Shown here in pieces: positions 8,765 to 17,561 of a stretch of 64,000 nucleotides of DNA. The DNA comes from DASUPK01 sp963743575. Its GTDB lineage: Bacteria; Actinomycetota; Thermoleophilia; Solirubrobacterales; 70-9. The position numbers were made by a program, and so were the translations under genes. Under the pieces are notes generated by a model. That model made no database searches, was not told the origin of the DNA, and saw nothing but the letters and a program-made list of their open reading frames with translations. Numbering within the stretch: position 1 is the stretch's first letter; each line of letters opens with the position of its first letter. The stretch spans positions 1,626,350-1,690,349 of the forward strand of contig CAVUQC010000007.1 in NCBI GenBank assembly GCA_963743575.1, given 5' to 3'.

Positions 8765-9511
8765 CTACTTGTGCTTCTTCTTCGGCTTCTTGCCGAAGGT
8801 GAGATCGACCGGCGTGGTGTCGGAGACCGCGGTGCCCGCGGGGATGCTGGTCGCCTTTACGAACTTCGCCTGCTTGCGCTTCGCCCTCTTCTTCGGCTTC
8901 AGGATCTGGCCGACCGGGCAATCAGCGGCGGCGAGGGCGGAGCTGGCGGCTGCCTGCTTCGTCCCAATGACATTAGGCACGAGGCAATAGCGAACCGTCG
9001 CATTGAAGGCGTAGTTGTTCGTGTCGCTCGTCGTGAACAGCAAGGGCGCGGGCCCGCCGACCATGGCCGGGGACTCAAGGATGACCCTCGATCCGGTGCC
9101 CGACTGGGCGAGGCTGGTGCCTCCTCCATCGACCAGCGCGATCAGGTCCCCCTTGTGGATCGGCAGGCTGGTTGGCTGCGGAGGGGACGGTGAAGGGTCA
9201 AAGACGAGCTGGCGCTCGTCGTCCCCGGCGAGCGCGACGTACGAGACGGCGCCGAGCTTGTGCAGGATCCGCAGCGCGAAACTGCCGTCGGGCCTCCCGA
9301 CCGCCCAGCTGGTCACGGTCCCATCGACTGGCGAGGCGGGATCGGAGCCGTCGATCAGCTTCGTGTTGAAGAAGGTGCGCGCGCCGCTGAAGCCGCTCGT
9401 CGTGTAGCTCGGGTTCGTCAGCGGGTTGCCGATCGTGATCGTGTTGGCCTGCGCGCCGGCCGCTCCCAGGAGCGCAATCGCCAAGGCCAGCAGGAATGTC
9501 TTGCGAAACAC
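8765..9511 (-). CDS. Secreted protein with a C-terminal PASTA-like domain
   Basis: 248 aa. An N-terminal signal peptide (MFRKTFLLALAIALLGAAGAQA) directs export. The middle (about 22-165) is not recognised and is rich in Thr/Ser/Gly. Residues from about 170 resemble one PASTA repeat: CLVPNVIGTKQAAASSAL... SIPAGTAVSDTTPVDLTFG, the domain that binds peptidoglycan fragments or beta-lactams in PknB and PBPs. A basic insert (KPKKRAKRKQAK) and a basic tail (KKPKKKHK) are typical of secreted proteins in this window. No kinase or transpeptidase domain is present. Function unknown; cell-wall association is inferred from the PASTA repeat. Confidence 0.75.
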   Translation of the reverse strand: MFRKTFLLALAIALLGAAGAQANTITIGNPLTNPSYTTSGFSGARTFFNTKLIDGSDPASPVDGTVTSWAVGRPDGSFALRILHKLGAVSYVALAGDDERQLVFDPSPSPPQPTSLPIHKGDLIALVDGGGTSLAQSGTGSRVILESPAMVGGPAPLLFTTSDTNNYAFNATVRYCLVPNVIGTKQAAASSALAAADCPVGQILKPKKRAKRKQAKFVKATSIPAGTAVSDTTPVDLTFGKKPKKKHK

Positions 9512-9520
9512 TCCGGGAGC

Positions 9521-10267
9521 CTACTCGGGCGTGACATACGCCCCGGAGAGCCCGCCGTCGACCAGGAAGGTCGAGGCGGTCACGTAGGAGCTGTCATCGC
9601 TCGCGAGGAAGAGCGCGCCTTGCGCGATCTCGCGGGCCTCCCCGAAACGGCCCATCGGCACGTGCACCAGACGGCGGGCCGCCCGATCGGGGTCTTTCGC
9701 AAAGAGCTCCTGGAGCAGGGGCGTGTTGACTGGGCCTGGGCAGAGAGCGTTGACGCGAACTCCCTCCTTGCCGAACTGCACCCCGAGCTCGCGCGAGAGG
9801 GCGAGGACCCCGCCCTTCGAGGCGGTGTAGGAGATCTGCGAGGTCGCGGCGCCCATCACCGCGACGAACGAGGCGGTGTTGACCACGGAGCCCCCGCCAG
9901 CCTCCTGCAGGTAGGGGATGCCGTACTTGCAGCAGAGGAAGACCGACTTCAGGTTCACGTCCTGGACCCGCTGCCAGGTCTCGAGCGTGGTATCCAGGGC
10001 CGACTGATCGTCGGGCGGGTTGATCCCGGCGTTGTTGAAGAGGACGTCGATGCCGCCCATCTCGCTCGCCGCCTTGGCGTATATCTCCCGGACCGAGTCC
10101 TCATCGGCGACGTCAGCCTGCAGGGCGAGCTCGCCCTCAGCACCCTCCGCGAGGTCGACGCCGACGACCCGGGCGCCCTCCTCGGCGAAGAGCCGCGCGG
10201 ACTCGGCGCCGATGCCACTCGCAGCACCTGTGATCACACACACCTTCCCCTCGAGGCGTCCTGGCAT
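9521..10267 (-). CDS. SDR family NAD(P)-dependent oxidoreductase
   Basis: 248 aa classical short-chain dehydrogenase. Cofactor motif TGAASGIG, structural NNAG (FNNAGINPP), and the Ser-Tyr-Lys catalytic set (QISYTASKG). An Asp after the second beta strand (VVGVDLAEG) suggests NAD preference. The C-terminal GGLSGAYVTPE is normal. The stop abuts the PASTA gene; the start is next to the aldehyde dehydrogenase stop (10267 against 10268), so both are in one operon with the dehydrogenase upstream. A role in oxidising an alcohol or amino-alcohol from the same pathway is an inference. Confidence 0.9.
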   Translation of the reverse strand: MPGRLEGKVCVITGAASGIGAESARLFAEEGARVVGVDLAEGAEGELALQADVADEDSVREIYAKAASEMGGIDVLFNNAGINPPDDQSALDTTLETWQRVQDVNLKSVFLCCKYGIPYLQEAGGGSVVNTASFVAVMGAATSQISYTASKGGVLALSRELGVQFGKEGVRVNALCPGPVNTPLLQELFAKDPDRAARRLVHVPMGRFGEAREIAQGALFLASDDSSYVTASTFLVDGGLSGAYVTPE

Positions 10268-11644
10268 TCAATCCTCCTCAGTCGCGTAGTAGACGTTCTT
10301 GACCTCGCTGTAGGCCTCGAGCGCGTCGGGGCCGAGCTCGCGGCCGAGGCCGGACTGCTTGAAGCCGCCGAACGGCGTCGAGACGCGAACCGAGGTGTTC
10401 GAGTTGATCGAGATGACGCCGGTCTCCACCGCGCGCGCCACCCGCAGCGCCTTCGCGCCGTCCTGTGTCCAGACCGACCCGGAGAGGCCGTAGATCGTGT
10501 CGTTGGCGAGCCGGATCGCCTCGGCCTCGCCCTCGAAGGGGATCACGCAGGCGACCGGGCCGAAGATCTCCTCGCGCGCCGGGCGGGCGTCGTTCGAGAC
10601 GGGCGCGAGCACCGTCGGCGGGAACCAGTAGCCGGGGCCGTCGGGGGCGCTCCCCCGGAAGGCGACCGGGGCCTCGCCGTTCACGAATGACGAGACCGTC
10701 TCCAGCTGGTCCGCGGAGATCAGCGGGCCCATCTGGGTGGACTCGTCGAGCGGATCTCCCACCTGGATCGCGGCGACGGCCTGCTCGAGCTCGGACATGA
10801 ACTCGTCCATCGCCGAGCGCTCCACCAGGATCCGCGAGCGGGCGCAGCAGTCCTGGCCGGCGTTGCCGAAGACGGCGAGCGGGGCGGAGGCTGCGGCGGC
10901 CCCCAGGTCCGCCTCGGCGAAGATCACGCTGGCGGATTTGCCGCCGAGCTCGAGGGTGACCCGCTTGATGGTCGCCGCCGCAGCCTCGGCGATGCCGCGG
11001 CCGACCTCGGTCGAGCCGGTGAAGGCGATCTTGGCGACGTCGGGGTGCTCCACGATGCGCTGGCCGGCGACGCTGCCCTTGCCGGGTACGACGTTGAGCA
11101 CACCCTCGGGCACGCCGGCCTCGAGCGCGATCTTCTCGAGCTCGACCGCGGTCAGCGGGGTGAGCTCGGCCGGCTTCAGGACGATCGTGTTGCCCGCCGC
11201 CAGAGCGGGGGCGATCTTCCAGGAGGCGATCGTGAGCGGGAAGTTCCAGGGGGTGATCAGCCCGACCACCCCGAGGGGCTCGCGGAAGGTCATGTCGACG
11301 CCCCCCGCGACCGGAATCGTCTTCCCCGTCAGCCGCTCGGGTGCCCCGGCGTAGTAGCGGAAGGTCTCGACCACCATTCCCATCTCGCCGCGGGCGTCGG
11401 AGATGGGCTTGCCCGCGTTGCGCGCCTCGAGCTTCGCGAGGTCCTCCTGGTGCTCGGCGATCGCATCGGCGAGCCGGTGAAGCAGCGCCGAGCGATCCCC
11501 AGGCGGCAACTTCCTCCAGGATGGATAAGCCGCTCTGGCTCTATCCACCGCTTCGTCTGCCTCATGGGCGCCGGCACGAGGCAGCTCCGCCATCACCTCC
11601 GCTGTGGCCGGCTCAATCACCTGGATTGCGTCCTTGCTAGCCAT
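10268..11644 (-). CDS. Aldehyde dehydrogenase (PuuC/betaine-aldehyde type)
   Basis: 458 aa NAD(P)-dependent aldehyde dehydrogenase. The motifs are PWNFPLTIASWKIAPALAAGN, FTGSTEVGR, catalytic Glu in LELGGKSA, catalytic Cys in NAGQDCCARSR, and EEIFGPV and PFGGFKQSGLGRE near the C-terminus. The N-terminus is about 20 residues shorter than many relatives. It lies in an operon with the SDR and is divergent from a glutamine-synthetase-family ligase, next to an APC permease and a C26 gamma-glutamyl hydrolase. That set matches the Puu-type route, where this enzyme would oxidise a gamma-glutamylated aminoaldehyde. The exact substrate cannot be read from the sequence. Confidence 0.93.
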   Translation of the reverse strand: MASKDAIQVIEPATAEVMAELPRAGAHEADEAVDRARAAYPSWRKLPPGDRSALLHRLADAIAEHQEDLAKLEARNAGKPISDARGEMGMVVETFRYYAGAPERLTGKTIPVAGGVDMTFREPLGVVGLITPWNFPLTIASWKIAPALAAGNTIVLKPAELTPLTAVELEKIALEAGVPEGVLNVVPGKGSVAGQRIVEHPDVAKIAFTGSTEVGRGIAEAAAATIKRVTLELGGKSASVIFAEADLGAAAASAPLAVFGNAGQDCCARSRILVERSAMDEFMSELEQAVAAIQVGDPLDESTQMGPLISADQLETVSSFVNGEAPVAFRGSAPDGPGYWFPPTVLAPVSNDARPAREEIFGPVACVIPFEGEAEAIRLANDTIYGLSGSVWTQDGAKALRVARAVETGVISINSNTSVRVSTPFGGFKQSGLGRELGPDALEAYSEVKNVYYATEED

Positions 11645-11653
11645 GATCCGACG

Positions 11654-11660
11654 ATATAGG
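11654..11660 (+). promoter_or_regulatory. Possible -10 element of a leaderless start
   Basis: ATATAGG lies 8 nt before the ATG at 11669, with TTGCTA about 15 nt further upstream. Only 24 bp separate this ATG from the divergent aldehyde dehydrogenase start, leaving no room for a leader or ribosome site. A leaderless transcript, common in actinobacteria, would fit. An alternative start at 11735 would relax this. Suggestive only. Confidence 0.3.
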
Positions 11661-11668
11661 GTCCGCGC

Positions 11669-13084
11669 ATGGCATCAGGGGAGAAGGGCAAGGAAGCTGC
11701 TTCCAGGCCAGGCGGCCCCGGTGGCACCCGCGGCATGCTCTCGCTCGACGACCTGAAGAAGGCCGGCGAGGACGGGACCGTCGACACCATCGTCACCGCC
11801 TTCACCGACATGCAGGGGCGGCTCTTCGGCAAGCGCATCGAGATCGAGTACTTCCTCGATGAGGTGACGGGTCACGGTGTCGAGGGCTGCAACTACCTGC
11901 TGGCGCTCGACATGGACATGGAGCCGCTCCCGGGTTACGAGATGGCCAACTGGGAGGACGGCTACGGAGACTTCGGGATCATGCCCGACCTCTCGACGCT
12001 GCGGATGATTCCGTGGCTCGACCGGACCGCGATGGTGCTCGCCGACGTCGTCAACCACGACGGCAGCCCGGTGGTTGCCTCCCCCCGGCAAGTCCTGATC
12101 GCGGTCTACGAGAAGGCGCAGGAGATGGGCTTCACGCCGTACGCCGCCTCCGAGCTCGAGTTCTACCTCTACAAGGAGAGCTACGCCGAGGCCTGGGAGA
12201 AGGGATACAAGGACCTAACCCCGACGATCCCCTACATCCTCGACTACCACATCCTCGCCACCACGATGGACGAGCAGTACCTGGGCGCGATCCGCCGAGG
12301 CATGATGGGCGCCGGGATCCCAGTCGAGTTCTCGAAGGGCGAGGCCTGGTACGGCCAGCATGAGGTCAACTTCCGCTACGCAGACGCGGTCACCGCGGCC
12401 GACCGTCACACGATCTACAAGAACGGCGTCAAGGAGATCGCCTTCCTGAACGAGATCTCGGCGAGCTTCATGGCGAAGCCCTCTGAGGACGACATCGGCA
12501 GCTCCTGCCACATTCACCAGAGCCTGGTGGGCAAGGACGGCAAGAGCGCCTTCGTCGACGGCGACGGCGAGGAGACCGACACCTTCCGCCACTTCCTGGG
12601 CGGGATGCGGAATCACATCCGTGAGCTCGCCCTGTTCGTGGCGCCGGCGATCAACTCCTACAAGCGCTACGCGGCGGAGAGCTGGGCGCCTACCTCCGTC
12701 TCCTGGGGCCGCGACAACCGGACCTGCGGCTTCCGGGTCGTCGGACACGGCCAGTCGCGCCGGGTCGAGTGCCGCATCCCCGGCGCCGACGCGAACCCCT
12801 ATCTGGCGTTCGCGGCTCTGCTCGCGGCCGGGCTCGACGGGATCGAGAACCAGACCGATCCCGGCCCTGAGCTCAAGGGCAACGCCTATGAGGCTGGCGA
12901 GGCTGAGGCGTTCCCGGCCTCGCTGCGGGAGGCGGTCGCGCTCTGGGAGAAGTCGAAGTTCGCGAAGAAAGCCTTCGGCGACGCCGTCCACAAGCACTAC
13001 CTGAACTACGGCCAGCTCGAGCAGGGCCTGTTCGACAAGGTCGTGACGGACTACGAGCGCCGGAGGATGTTCGAGAGAGGCTAG
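11669..13084 (+). CDS. Glutamine synthetase family protein (PuuA/GlnA4-like gamma-glutamyl-amine ligase)
   Basis: 471 aa from 11669, or about 449 aa from the ATG at 11735 (MLSLDDLKKAGEDG), which is where homology would be expected to begin. GS beta-grasp and catalytic domains are visible: ELEFYLY (metal Glu), SSCHIHQSL (metal and substrate His), NSYKRY, a variant NRTCGFRV in the place of the ATP-site NR.A.RI, VECRIPGADANPYLAFAALLAAG. The lack of the GlnA adenylylation segment and the setting beside an aldehyde dehydrogenase, a permease and a C26 hydrolase point to ligation of glutamate to an amine (polyamine or ethanolamine) rather than to ammonia. Confidence 0.85.
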   Translation: MASGEKGKEAASRPGGPGGTRGMLSLDDLKKAGEDGTVDTIVTAFTDMQGRLFGKRIEIEYFLDEVTGHGVEGCNYLLALDMDMEPLPGYEMANWEDGYGDFGIMPDLSTLRMIPWLDRTAMVLADVVNHDGSPVVASPRQVLIAVYEKAQEMGFTPYAASELEFYLYKESYAEAWEKGYKDLTPTIPYILDYHILATTMDEQYLGAIRRGMMGAGIPVEFSKGEAWYGQHEVNFRYADAVTAADRHTIYKNGVKEIAFLNEISASFMAKPSEDDIGSSCHIHQSLVGKDGKSAFVDGDGEETDTFRHFLGGMRNHIRELALFVAPAINSYKRYAAESWAPTSVSWGRDNRTCGFRVVGHGQSRRVECRIPGADANPYLAFAALLAAGLDGIENQTDPGPELKGNAYEAGEAEAFPASLREAVALWEKSKFAKKAFGDAVHKHYLNYGQLEQGLFDKVVTDYERRRMFERG

Positions 13085-14985
13085 GCCGGGGCGGTGACCG
13101 CCCCCAAGCCTGCAGCCTCGCGGGCGCGCTCTGGCTCGCCGACCACGATCACCCTGCAGGGCCGCTCCGCCAGCACCGTCTGCAGCGTCTTGCCGTAGAG
13201 CGGGGCGCCGTTGCGGTAGCGGAGGCCCATGACGAGGGCGCTCGCCTTCAGCTCGCGCGCCTCCTCGGCGATGGAGTGTCCTGCCTGGTTGGGGCGCACC
13301 CGGTGGACGTGGCCGCTGACGCGCATGCCGCCGATCAGCTTCGCCTGCTCGATCTTCGAGCGGGCCGCCTCCTCCTGATCGGATAGTGAGGCGTCGAGCG
13401 GCAGGTGGCTCGGCACGATGACGACCGAGATCACGTGGATTGCGCGACGCTTCTTGGAGGCCAGCTTGACCGCGGTGACCATCGTCTGCTCCGAAAACGG
13501 CTCGTCCTCCTCGAAGGCGACCAGAACGCTCTTGTACTCGACCTCCTCGACCCCGAGCGGCTCAGGGAGCACGACCTTGTGGGTCTGCACGGGGGAGAGT
13601 CCCTGCGAGCGGCGGTAGAGAAGGTAGATCGAGATGCCGAGGAGCATCCAGGCGGTGCCGATCACGAGGGTGCGCGGGTTGAGGACCAGCACGACGATCC
13701 AGGCGGCGAAGGTTCCGAACCCGCCGAAGACGGCCGTCAGCGGGAGGTCGAAGCCAAACGCCCGAATGCTTCCGGGCGGCTTCCAATCGCGTTCCTTGTC
13801 CGGGAAGCGCCGCCGCAGTCTGATCACCGAGATGTGGGCGATCGTGAAGGAGAGCATCGCGCCGAACGAGTAGAGAGTCGCAAGCAGCTTGGTCTCGCCT
13901 GGGATCAGGGTGACGATCGCGATCGCCGAGAAGACCAGAATCGCCACGTATGGCGTCCGGTACTTGGGGTGAACCTGCCGGAGCCGCTCAGGGAGCTGGC
14001 GGTAGTGGCCCATCGAGAAGGTGAGTCGCGAGACCCCGATCAGCCCCGCGTTGGTGGCGATCAGCAGGATGACCGCGGCGAGTACCCCGACGTAGTAGCG
14101 AAGGATGTCGGTCAGGCCGGAGCTCAGCCCGAGGTTCTCGACGATGCCGAGCACCGGGTCGTCGGCGAACTTGGTGCCGAGATCCGTCGTGTAGTTGCCG
14201 GCCACGTGATGAACGGGCATCGCCGAGAGCGCGATCAGCGGCAACAGCGCGTAGAGGCCGAGGACGGCCAGGACAGTCAGCCCGACGCCCTTCGGGATCG
14301 TCTTGGAGGCGTCCTTGGCCTCCTCGGACATGTTGGAGATCGTCTCGATCCCGGTGTACGCGATCATCCCGACGGCGATTCCGAGCAGGAAGTCGCCCCA
14401 GCTCGGCGCCACGCCCAGGTGGACGTTGTCAACCAGGACGGTCGGGCTGAAGACGAGCACCATCCCGATCACGACCAGAATGGCCTGAGTACAGAGGTCG
14501 GCCACCGCGAGGATCAGGTTGAGCCGGGTCGACTCCTGCGTCCCCTTCACGTTGAGTGCGGCGAGGAAGACGATCACCGCGATGCCGCCGAGGATGTCTC
14601 CCGGCGAGTCCCCAAGCCAGGGCCAGAACACCGCCAGGTAGTGCGGAACGAAGAACGCCGAGATGGCGACCGTGATGATGTAGTTGAGCATCTGGCCCCA
14701 CCCCGCGAGGAAGCTGACCAGCTCGTTGAAGGCATGTCGCGCGAAGCTCGCCGAGCCGCCGGCCTCGGGGAACATCACGGTCGCCTCGGCGTAGGTGGCA
14801 GCCGTGGCCATGAAGATCAGGCCGGCGATCACGAAGGCGACCGGCGTCAGGCCGAGCGCGAAGGCCGCCGTGACGCCGAGCGCGTAGTAGATCGAGCTGC
14901 CCACGTTGCCGTAGGCGGCGGAGAAGAGCGCGCCCACGCCGTGGACGCGCGCCAGCGATTCGTCCCTGGGAATACGTCGAGCCAT
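13081..14985 (-). CDS. APC family permease with C-terminal universal-stress-protein domain
   Basis: 634 aa from ATG at 14985 (MARRIPRDESLARV). About twelve membrane helices span residues 20-450, beginning FSAAYGNVGSSIYYALG, the conserved G-S-I substrate region of helix 1 in amino acid/polyamine/organocation permeases. The C-terminal 150 residues are soluble and USP-like (YKSVLVAFEEDEPFSEQTM ... ALVMGLRYRNGAPLYGKTL ... RVIVVGEP), a fusion known in several actinobacterial permeases that may gate transport by nucleotide. It overlaps the ligase gene by 4 nt, tail to tail. The neighbours suggest uptake of an amine or amino acid. Confidence 0.88.
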   Translation of the reverse strand: MARRIPRDESLARVHGVGALFSAAYGNVGSSIYYALGVTAAFALGLTPVAFVIAGLIFMATAATYAEATVMFPEAGGSASFARHAFNELVSFLAGWGQMLNYIITVAISAFFVPHYLAVFWPWLGDSPGDILGGIAVIVFLAALNVKGTQESTRLNLILAVADLCTQAILVVIGMVLVFSPTVLVDNVHLGVAPSWGDFLLGIAVGMIAYTGIETISNMSEEAKDASKTIPKGVGLTVLAVLGLYALLPLIALSAMPVHHVAGNYTTDLGTKFADDPVLGIVENLGLSSGLTDILRYYVGVLAAVILLIATNAGLIGVSRLTFSMGHYRQLPERLRQVHPKYRTPYVAILVFSAIAIVTLIPGETKLLATLYSFGAMLSFTIAHISVIRLRRRFPDKERDWKPPGSIRAFGFDLPLTAVFGGFGTFAAWIVVLVLNPRTLVIGTAWMLLGISIYLLYRRSQGLSPVQTHKVVLPEPLGVEEVEYKSVLVAFEEDEPFSEQTMVTAVKLASKKRRAIHVISVVIVPSHLPLDASLSDQEEAARSKIEQAKLIGGMRVSGHVHRVRPNQAGHSIAEEARELKASALVMGLRYRNGAPLYGKTLQTVLAERPCRVIVVGEPERAREAAGLGAVTAPA

Positions 14986-15067
14986 GACAGCTCTGCCGAA
15001 TATACGCCTGGGACAGGCGCGGACCTCGCGTCGAGGGGCGCACGCGCCAGCCATACTTTGTGGCGAA

Positions 15068-15454
15068 ATGGAGCCGAGCACCCCGCTCTTGCTGCGTGAA
15101 CCGCCTCGCTCCCGAATCCTCGGCCTCGGTGTGGCGCTTGTGGCAGTCGTGCTCTGCACCCTTGCGGTCATCCGCTGAAGACCGTCGCCCCGGCCGTCTC
15201 GCTAGGAGTCGTCTATCTGCTGCCGTGATCGCCGTTTCGACCTTCTGGGGACTGCGGCTGGGGTTGTTCACGGCATTCGCAAGCGCTGTCGCGTTCAACT
15301 TCTTCCACATCCCGCCGGTGGCCGCTTCACGATCGCTGAAGCCCAGAACTGGGTCGCGCTCGCGGTCTTCTTCGTCGTCGCGGCGATCGCCAGCACGCTC
15401 GCGGAGCTCGCCCGCAGCCGAGCCCAGGACGCCGAGGCGCGTCGCCGCGAGGAC
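15068..15454 (+). pseudogene. Remnant of a KdpD-type (DUF4118) sensor kinase
   Basis: Translating piecewise gives one DUF4118 membrane domain split over frames. These are MEPSTPLLLREPP...LCTLAVIR then TGA; KTVAPAVSLGVVYLLP then TGA; VIAVSTFWGLRLGLFTAFAS and AVAFNFFHIPP; then GRFTIAEAQNWVALAVFF and ASTLAELARSRAQDAEARRR. At least three frame changes are needed, and the sequence stops at the linker before any HisKA domain, where the minus-strand hydrolase begins (15455). Truncation plus frameshifts indicate a true relic. An intact kinase with the same input domain lies at 20291. Confidence 0.8.
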
Positions 15455-16171
15455 CTACCCCGCGGCCCGGGACACCAGCGAGGGGATAACCGCGTCCGAT
15501 GCGTCCTCCTCCGGATGCCAGAGCACGCCGAGCGCGAAGCTCCCGTCGGCTGACTCGATCGCCTCGACGCTGTCGTCGTCGGTCGCCCAGGCGCTCGCCG
15601 TCAGTGACTCGGGAAGCATGTCGACTCCCTGGTGGTGATGGGTCTTCACCGTAAGCCGGTCGGTGCCCGCGGCTTCCGCGGCGAGCGAGCCCGGCTCCAT
15701 CCGCACATCGTGCTCCGCCCAGGAGCCGGGAACCGGCCGGTGACCTTCGTGTCCGAGCCGCTCCGGCAGATGCTGATCCAGGGTCCCGCCACAGGCGACG
15801 TTCAGGATCTGCATCCCGCGGCAGACGCCCAGCAGCGGAATGTCGCGCGCCAGTGCACGCCGGGCGAGGGCGATCTCGAAGTTGTCCCGATCCGGATTGG
15901 TCCCAACGGTTTCAGGGTGGGCCTCGACCCCTTGGATCTGGGCGTCGATGTCGGCGCCGCCGCCCAGGACCAACGCGTCGATCCGATCGAGGAGCTCGTC
16001 CGGATTCTCCGTGGCACGGCGGTCCGGGGGCAGCAGGGCAATCATGCCGCCCGCGCCGTGAATTGCCCGCGCATAGGACAGCGGCAGTAGGGTCGCGGGC
16101 TCGTCCTCCCAGACGCCGAAGCTGGCGTGCTCGACGGCTGCGCAGACTCCGATCAGGGGGCGAGGCATCAT
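15455..16171 (-). CDS. Gamma-glutamyl-gamma-aminobutyrate hydrolase family (peptidase C26, PuuD-like)
   Basis: 238 aa from ATG at 16171 (MMPRPLIGVC); the next ATG at 16168 is equally possible. Class I amidotransferase-like hydrolase: oxyanion loop LVLGGGADIDAQ, nucleophile Cys in LLGVCRGMQILNVACGGTL, catalytic His in GVLWHPEED, and the family's VKTHHHQGVD. PuuD cleaves gamma-glutamyl-GABA to glutamate and GABA. With the ligase, dehydrogenase and permease just to the left, it completes a Puu-like pathway. The start overlaps the divergent flavoprotein region, where an ATG at 16170 on the other strand was rejected as start. Confidence 0.9.
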   Translation of the reverse strand: MMPRPLIGVCAAVEHASFGVWEDEPATLLPLSYARAIHGAGGMIALLPPDRRATENPDELLDRIDALVLGGGADIDAQIQGVEAHPETVGTNPDRDNFEIALARRALARDIPLLGVCRGMQILNVACGGTLDQHLPERLGHEGHRPVPGSWAEHDVRMEPGSLAAEAAGTDRLTVKTHHHQGVDMLPESLTASAWATDDDSVEAIESADGSFALGVLWHPEEDASDAVIPSLVSRAAG

Positions 16172-16187
16172 GGTGAACTTACCGACC

Positions 16188-17561
16188 ATGAATCGCGAAG
16201 GAACTGCACCCGAGGGCCCGTTTGACGTCGCGATCGCCGGCGCCGGCGCCGTCGGCTGTGCGGTTGCCCGTGAGCTCAGCCTGCGCGGCGCGAGCTGCGC
16301 CCTGATCGAGGCCGGTCCCGACGTGGGTGCCGGCACCAGCAAGGCGAACACGGCGATCCTGCACACCGGCTTCGATGCGAAGCCGGGGACGATCGAGTCG
16401 GGGCTGGTCGCGCGCGGCTACGAGCTGCTCAGTGCCTACGCGGATGAGGTCGGTATCCCGACGGCGCAGCTGGGCGCGCTGATGGTCGCCTGGAATCCCG
16501 AGCAGCGGCATGCCCTGGCCGAGGTCGAGGCGAAGGCCCGCGAGAACGGATACGAGGACGCCCGGCCGGTCGACCTCGAGGAGCTCTACGCGCGCGAGCC
16601 CAACATCGGCCCCGGGGCGGAGGGCGCTCTGGAGATCCCGGGCGAGGGGATCGTCTGTCCCTTCACGACGACGCTCGCCTACGCCACCGAGGCAGTGACG
16701 GCCGGCTGCGAGTTGGTCCTGAACGCCGCGGTCTCCGGCGTTCGCCCGAGCGGCGGTGGCCACGTGATCGACACCGAGAGAGGGACGATCCGCGCCGAAT
16801 ACATGGTCAACGCCGCAGGGCTCCGCAGCGACGAGGTCGACGCGATGCTCGGCCACTCCGACTTCCGAGTGACGCCGAGGCGCGGTGAGCTGATCGTCTT
16901 CGACAAGCTCGCGCGCGGCCTGCTCAACCACGTCCTGCTGCCGGTCCCCACGGAGAAGACCAAGGGCGTTCTGGTCTCGCCGACGATCTACGGGAACGTC
17001 CTGCTCGGCCCGACCGCCGACGACGTCGAGGACAAGACGGACCGCTCGACCACCGCGGAGGGGCTGGCCTCCCTGATGGAGGCGGGGGCGCGCATCCTGC
17101 CCGAGCTCGAGCGCCATGAGGTGACCGCCACCTACGTCGGGCTCCGCGCCGCCACAGAGCACCGCGACTATCAGCTGAAGGCCGATGGGCACTACGTCTG
17201 CGCCGGCGGGATCCGCTCCACCGGCATCACCGCCTCGCTGGCGATCGCCGAGTGGGTACAGGGAGCGCTGGGGGACGCCGGGCTCGACCTGAGCTCTCAG
17301 CCTGAGCGGCCGGGAATCCGGATGCCGAACATCGGCGAGTTCGGCGCGCGGCCGTACCAGGATGGCGGCCGGATCATCTGCTTCTGCGAGCGGGTCACCC
17401 GTGAGGAGATCGATACGGCGCTCCGCAGTCCGATTCCACCTGCCGACCCGGACGGGCTACGCCGCCGGACGCGCGCACTGATGGGCCGATGCCAGGGATT
17501 CTTCTGTGGCGCCGAGGTTGCGGCAGCGATGGAGGGGGGTGAGGACGATGGCGATCGATGA
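16188..17561 (+). CDS. FAD-dependent oxidoreductase with [2Fe-2S] BFD-like domain (GlpA-like)
   Basis: 457 aa. DAO-type flavoprotein: FAD-binding VAIAGAGAVGCAVAREL near residue 12, then a glycerol-3-phosphate-dehydrogenase-like body (LIEAGPDVGAGTSKANTAIL, VNAAGLRSDEVD, GIRSTGITASLAI). The last 70 residues hold a BFD-like iron-sulfur module with CFCERVT and CQGFFCGAEV, four cysteines in the usual C-x-C...C-x4-C spacing. It overlaps the next flavoprotein by 14 nt and is followed by an FGGY kinase, recalling GlpA-GlpB-GlpK. It likely oxidises glycerol-3-phosphate or a related hydroxy-acid. An alternative ATG at 16170 has no ribosome site. Confidence 0.88.
   Translation: MNREGTAPEGPFDVAIAGAGAVGCAVARELSLRGASCALIEAGPDVGAGTSKANTAILHTGFDAKPGTIESGLVARGYELLSAYADEVGIPTAQLGALMVAWNPEQRHALAEVEAKARENGYEDARPVDLEELYAREPNIGPGAEGALEIPGEGIVCPFTTTLAYATEAVTAGCELVLNAAVSGVRPSGGGHVIDTERGTIRAEYMVNAAGLRSDEVDAMLGHSDFRVTPRRGELIVFDKLARGLLNHVLLPVPTEKTKGVLVSPTIYGNVLLGPTADDVEDKTDRSTTAEGLASLMEAGARILPELERHEVTATYVGLRAATEHRDYQLKADGHYVCAGGIRSTGITASLAIAEWVQGALGDAGLDLSSQPERPGIRMPNIGEFGARPYQDGGRIICFCERVTREEIDTALRSPIPPADPDGLRRRTRALMGRCQGFFCGAEVAAAMEGGEDDGDR

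Noticed and set aside
13405..15099. Long plus-strand ORF opposite the APC permease
   Set aside because: Antisense shadow, highly charged low-complexity translation, no ribosome site.
16170..16187. ATG at 16170 as start of the GlpA-like gene
   Set aside because: It overlaps the divergent hydrolase start and has no ribosome site; 16188 begins right before the FAD motif.
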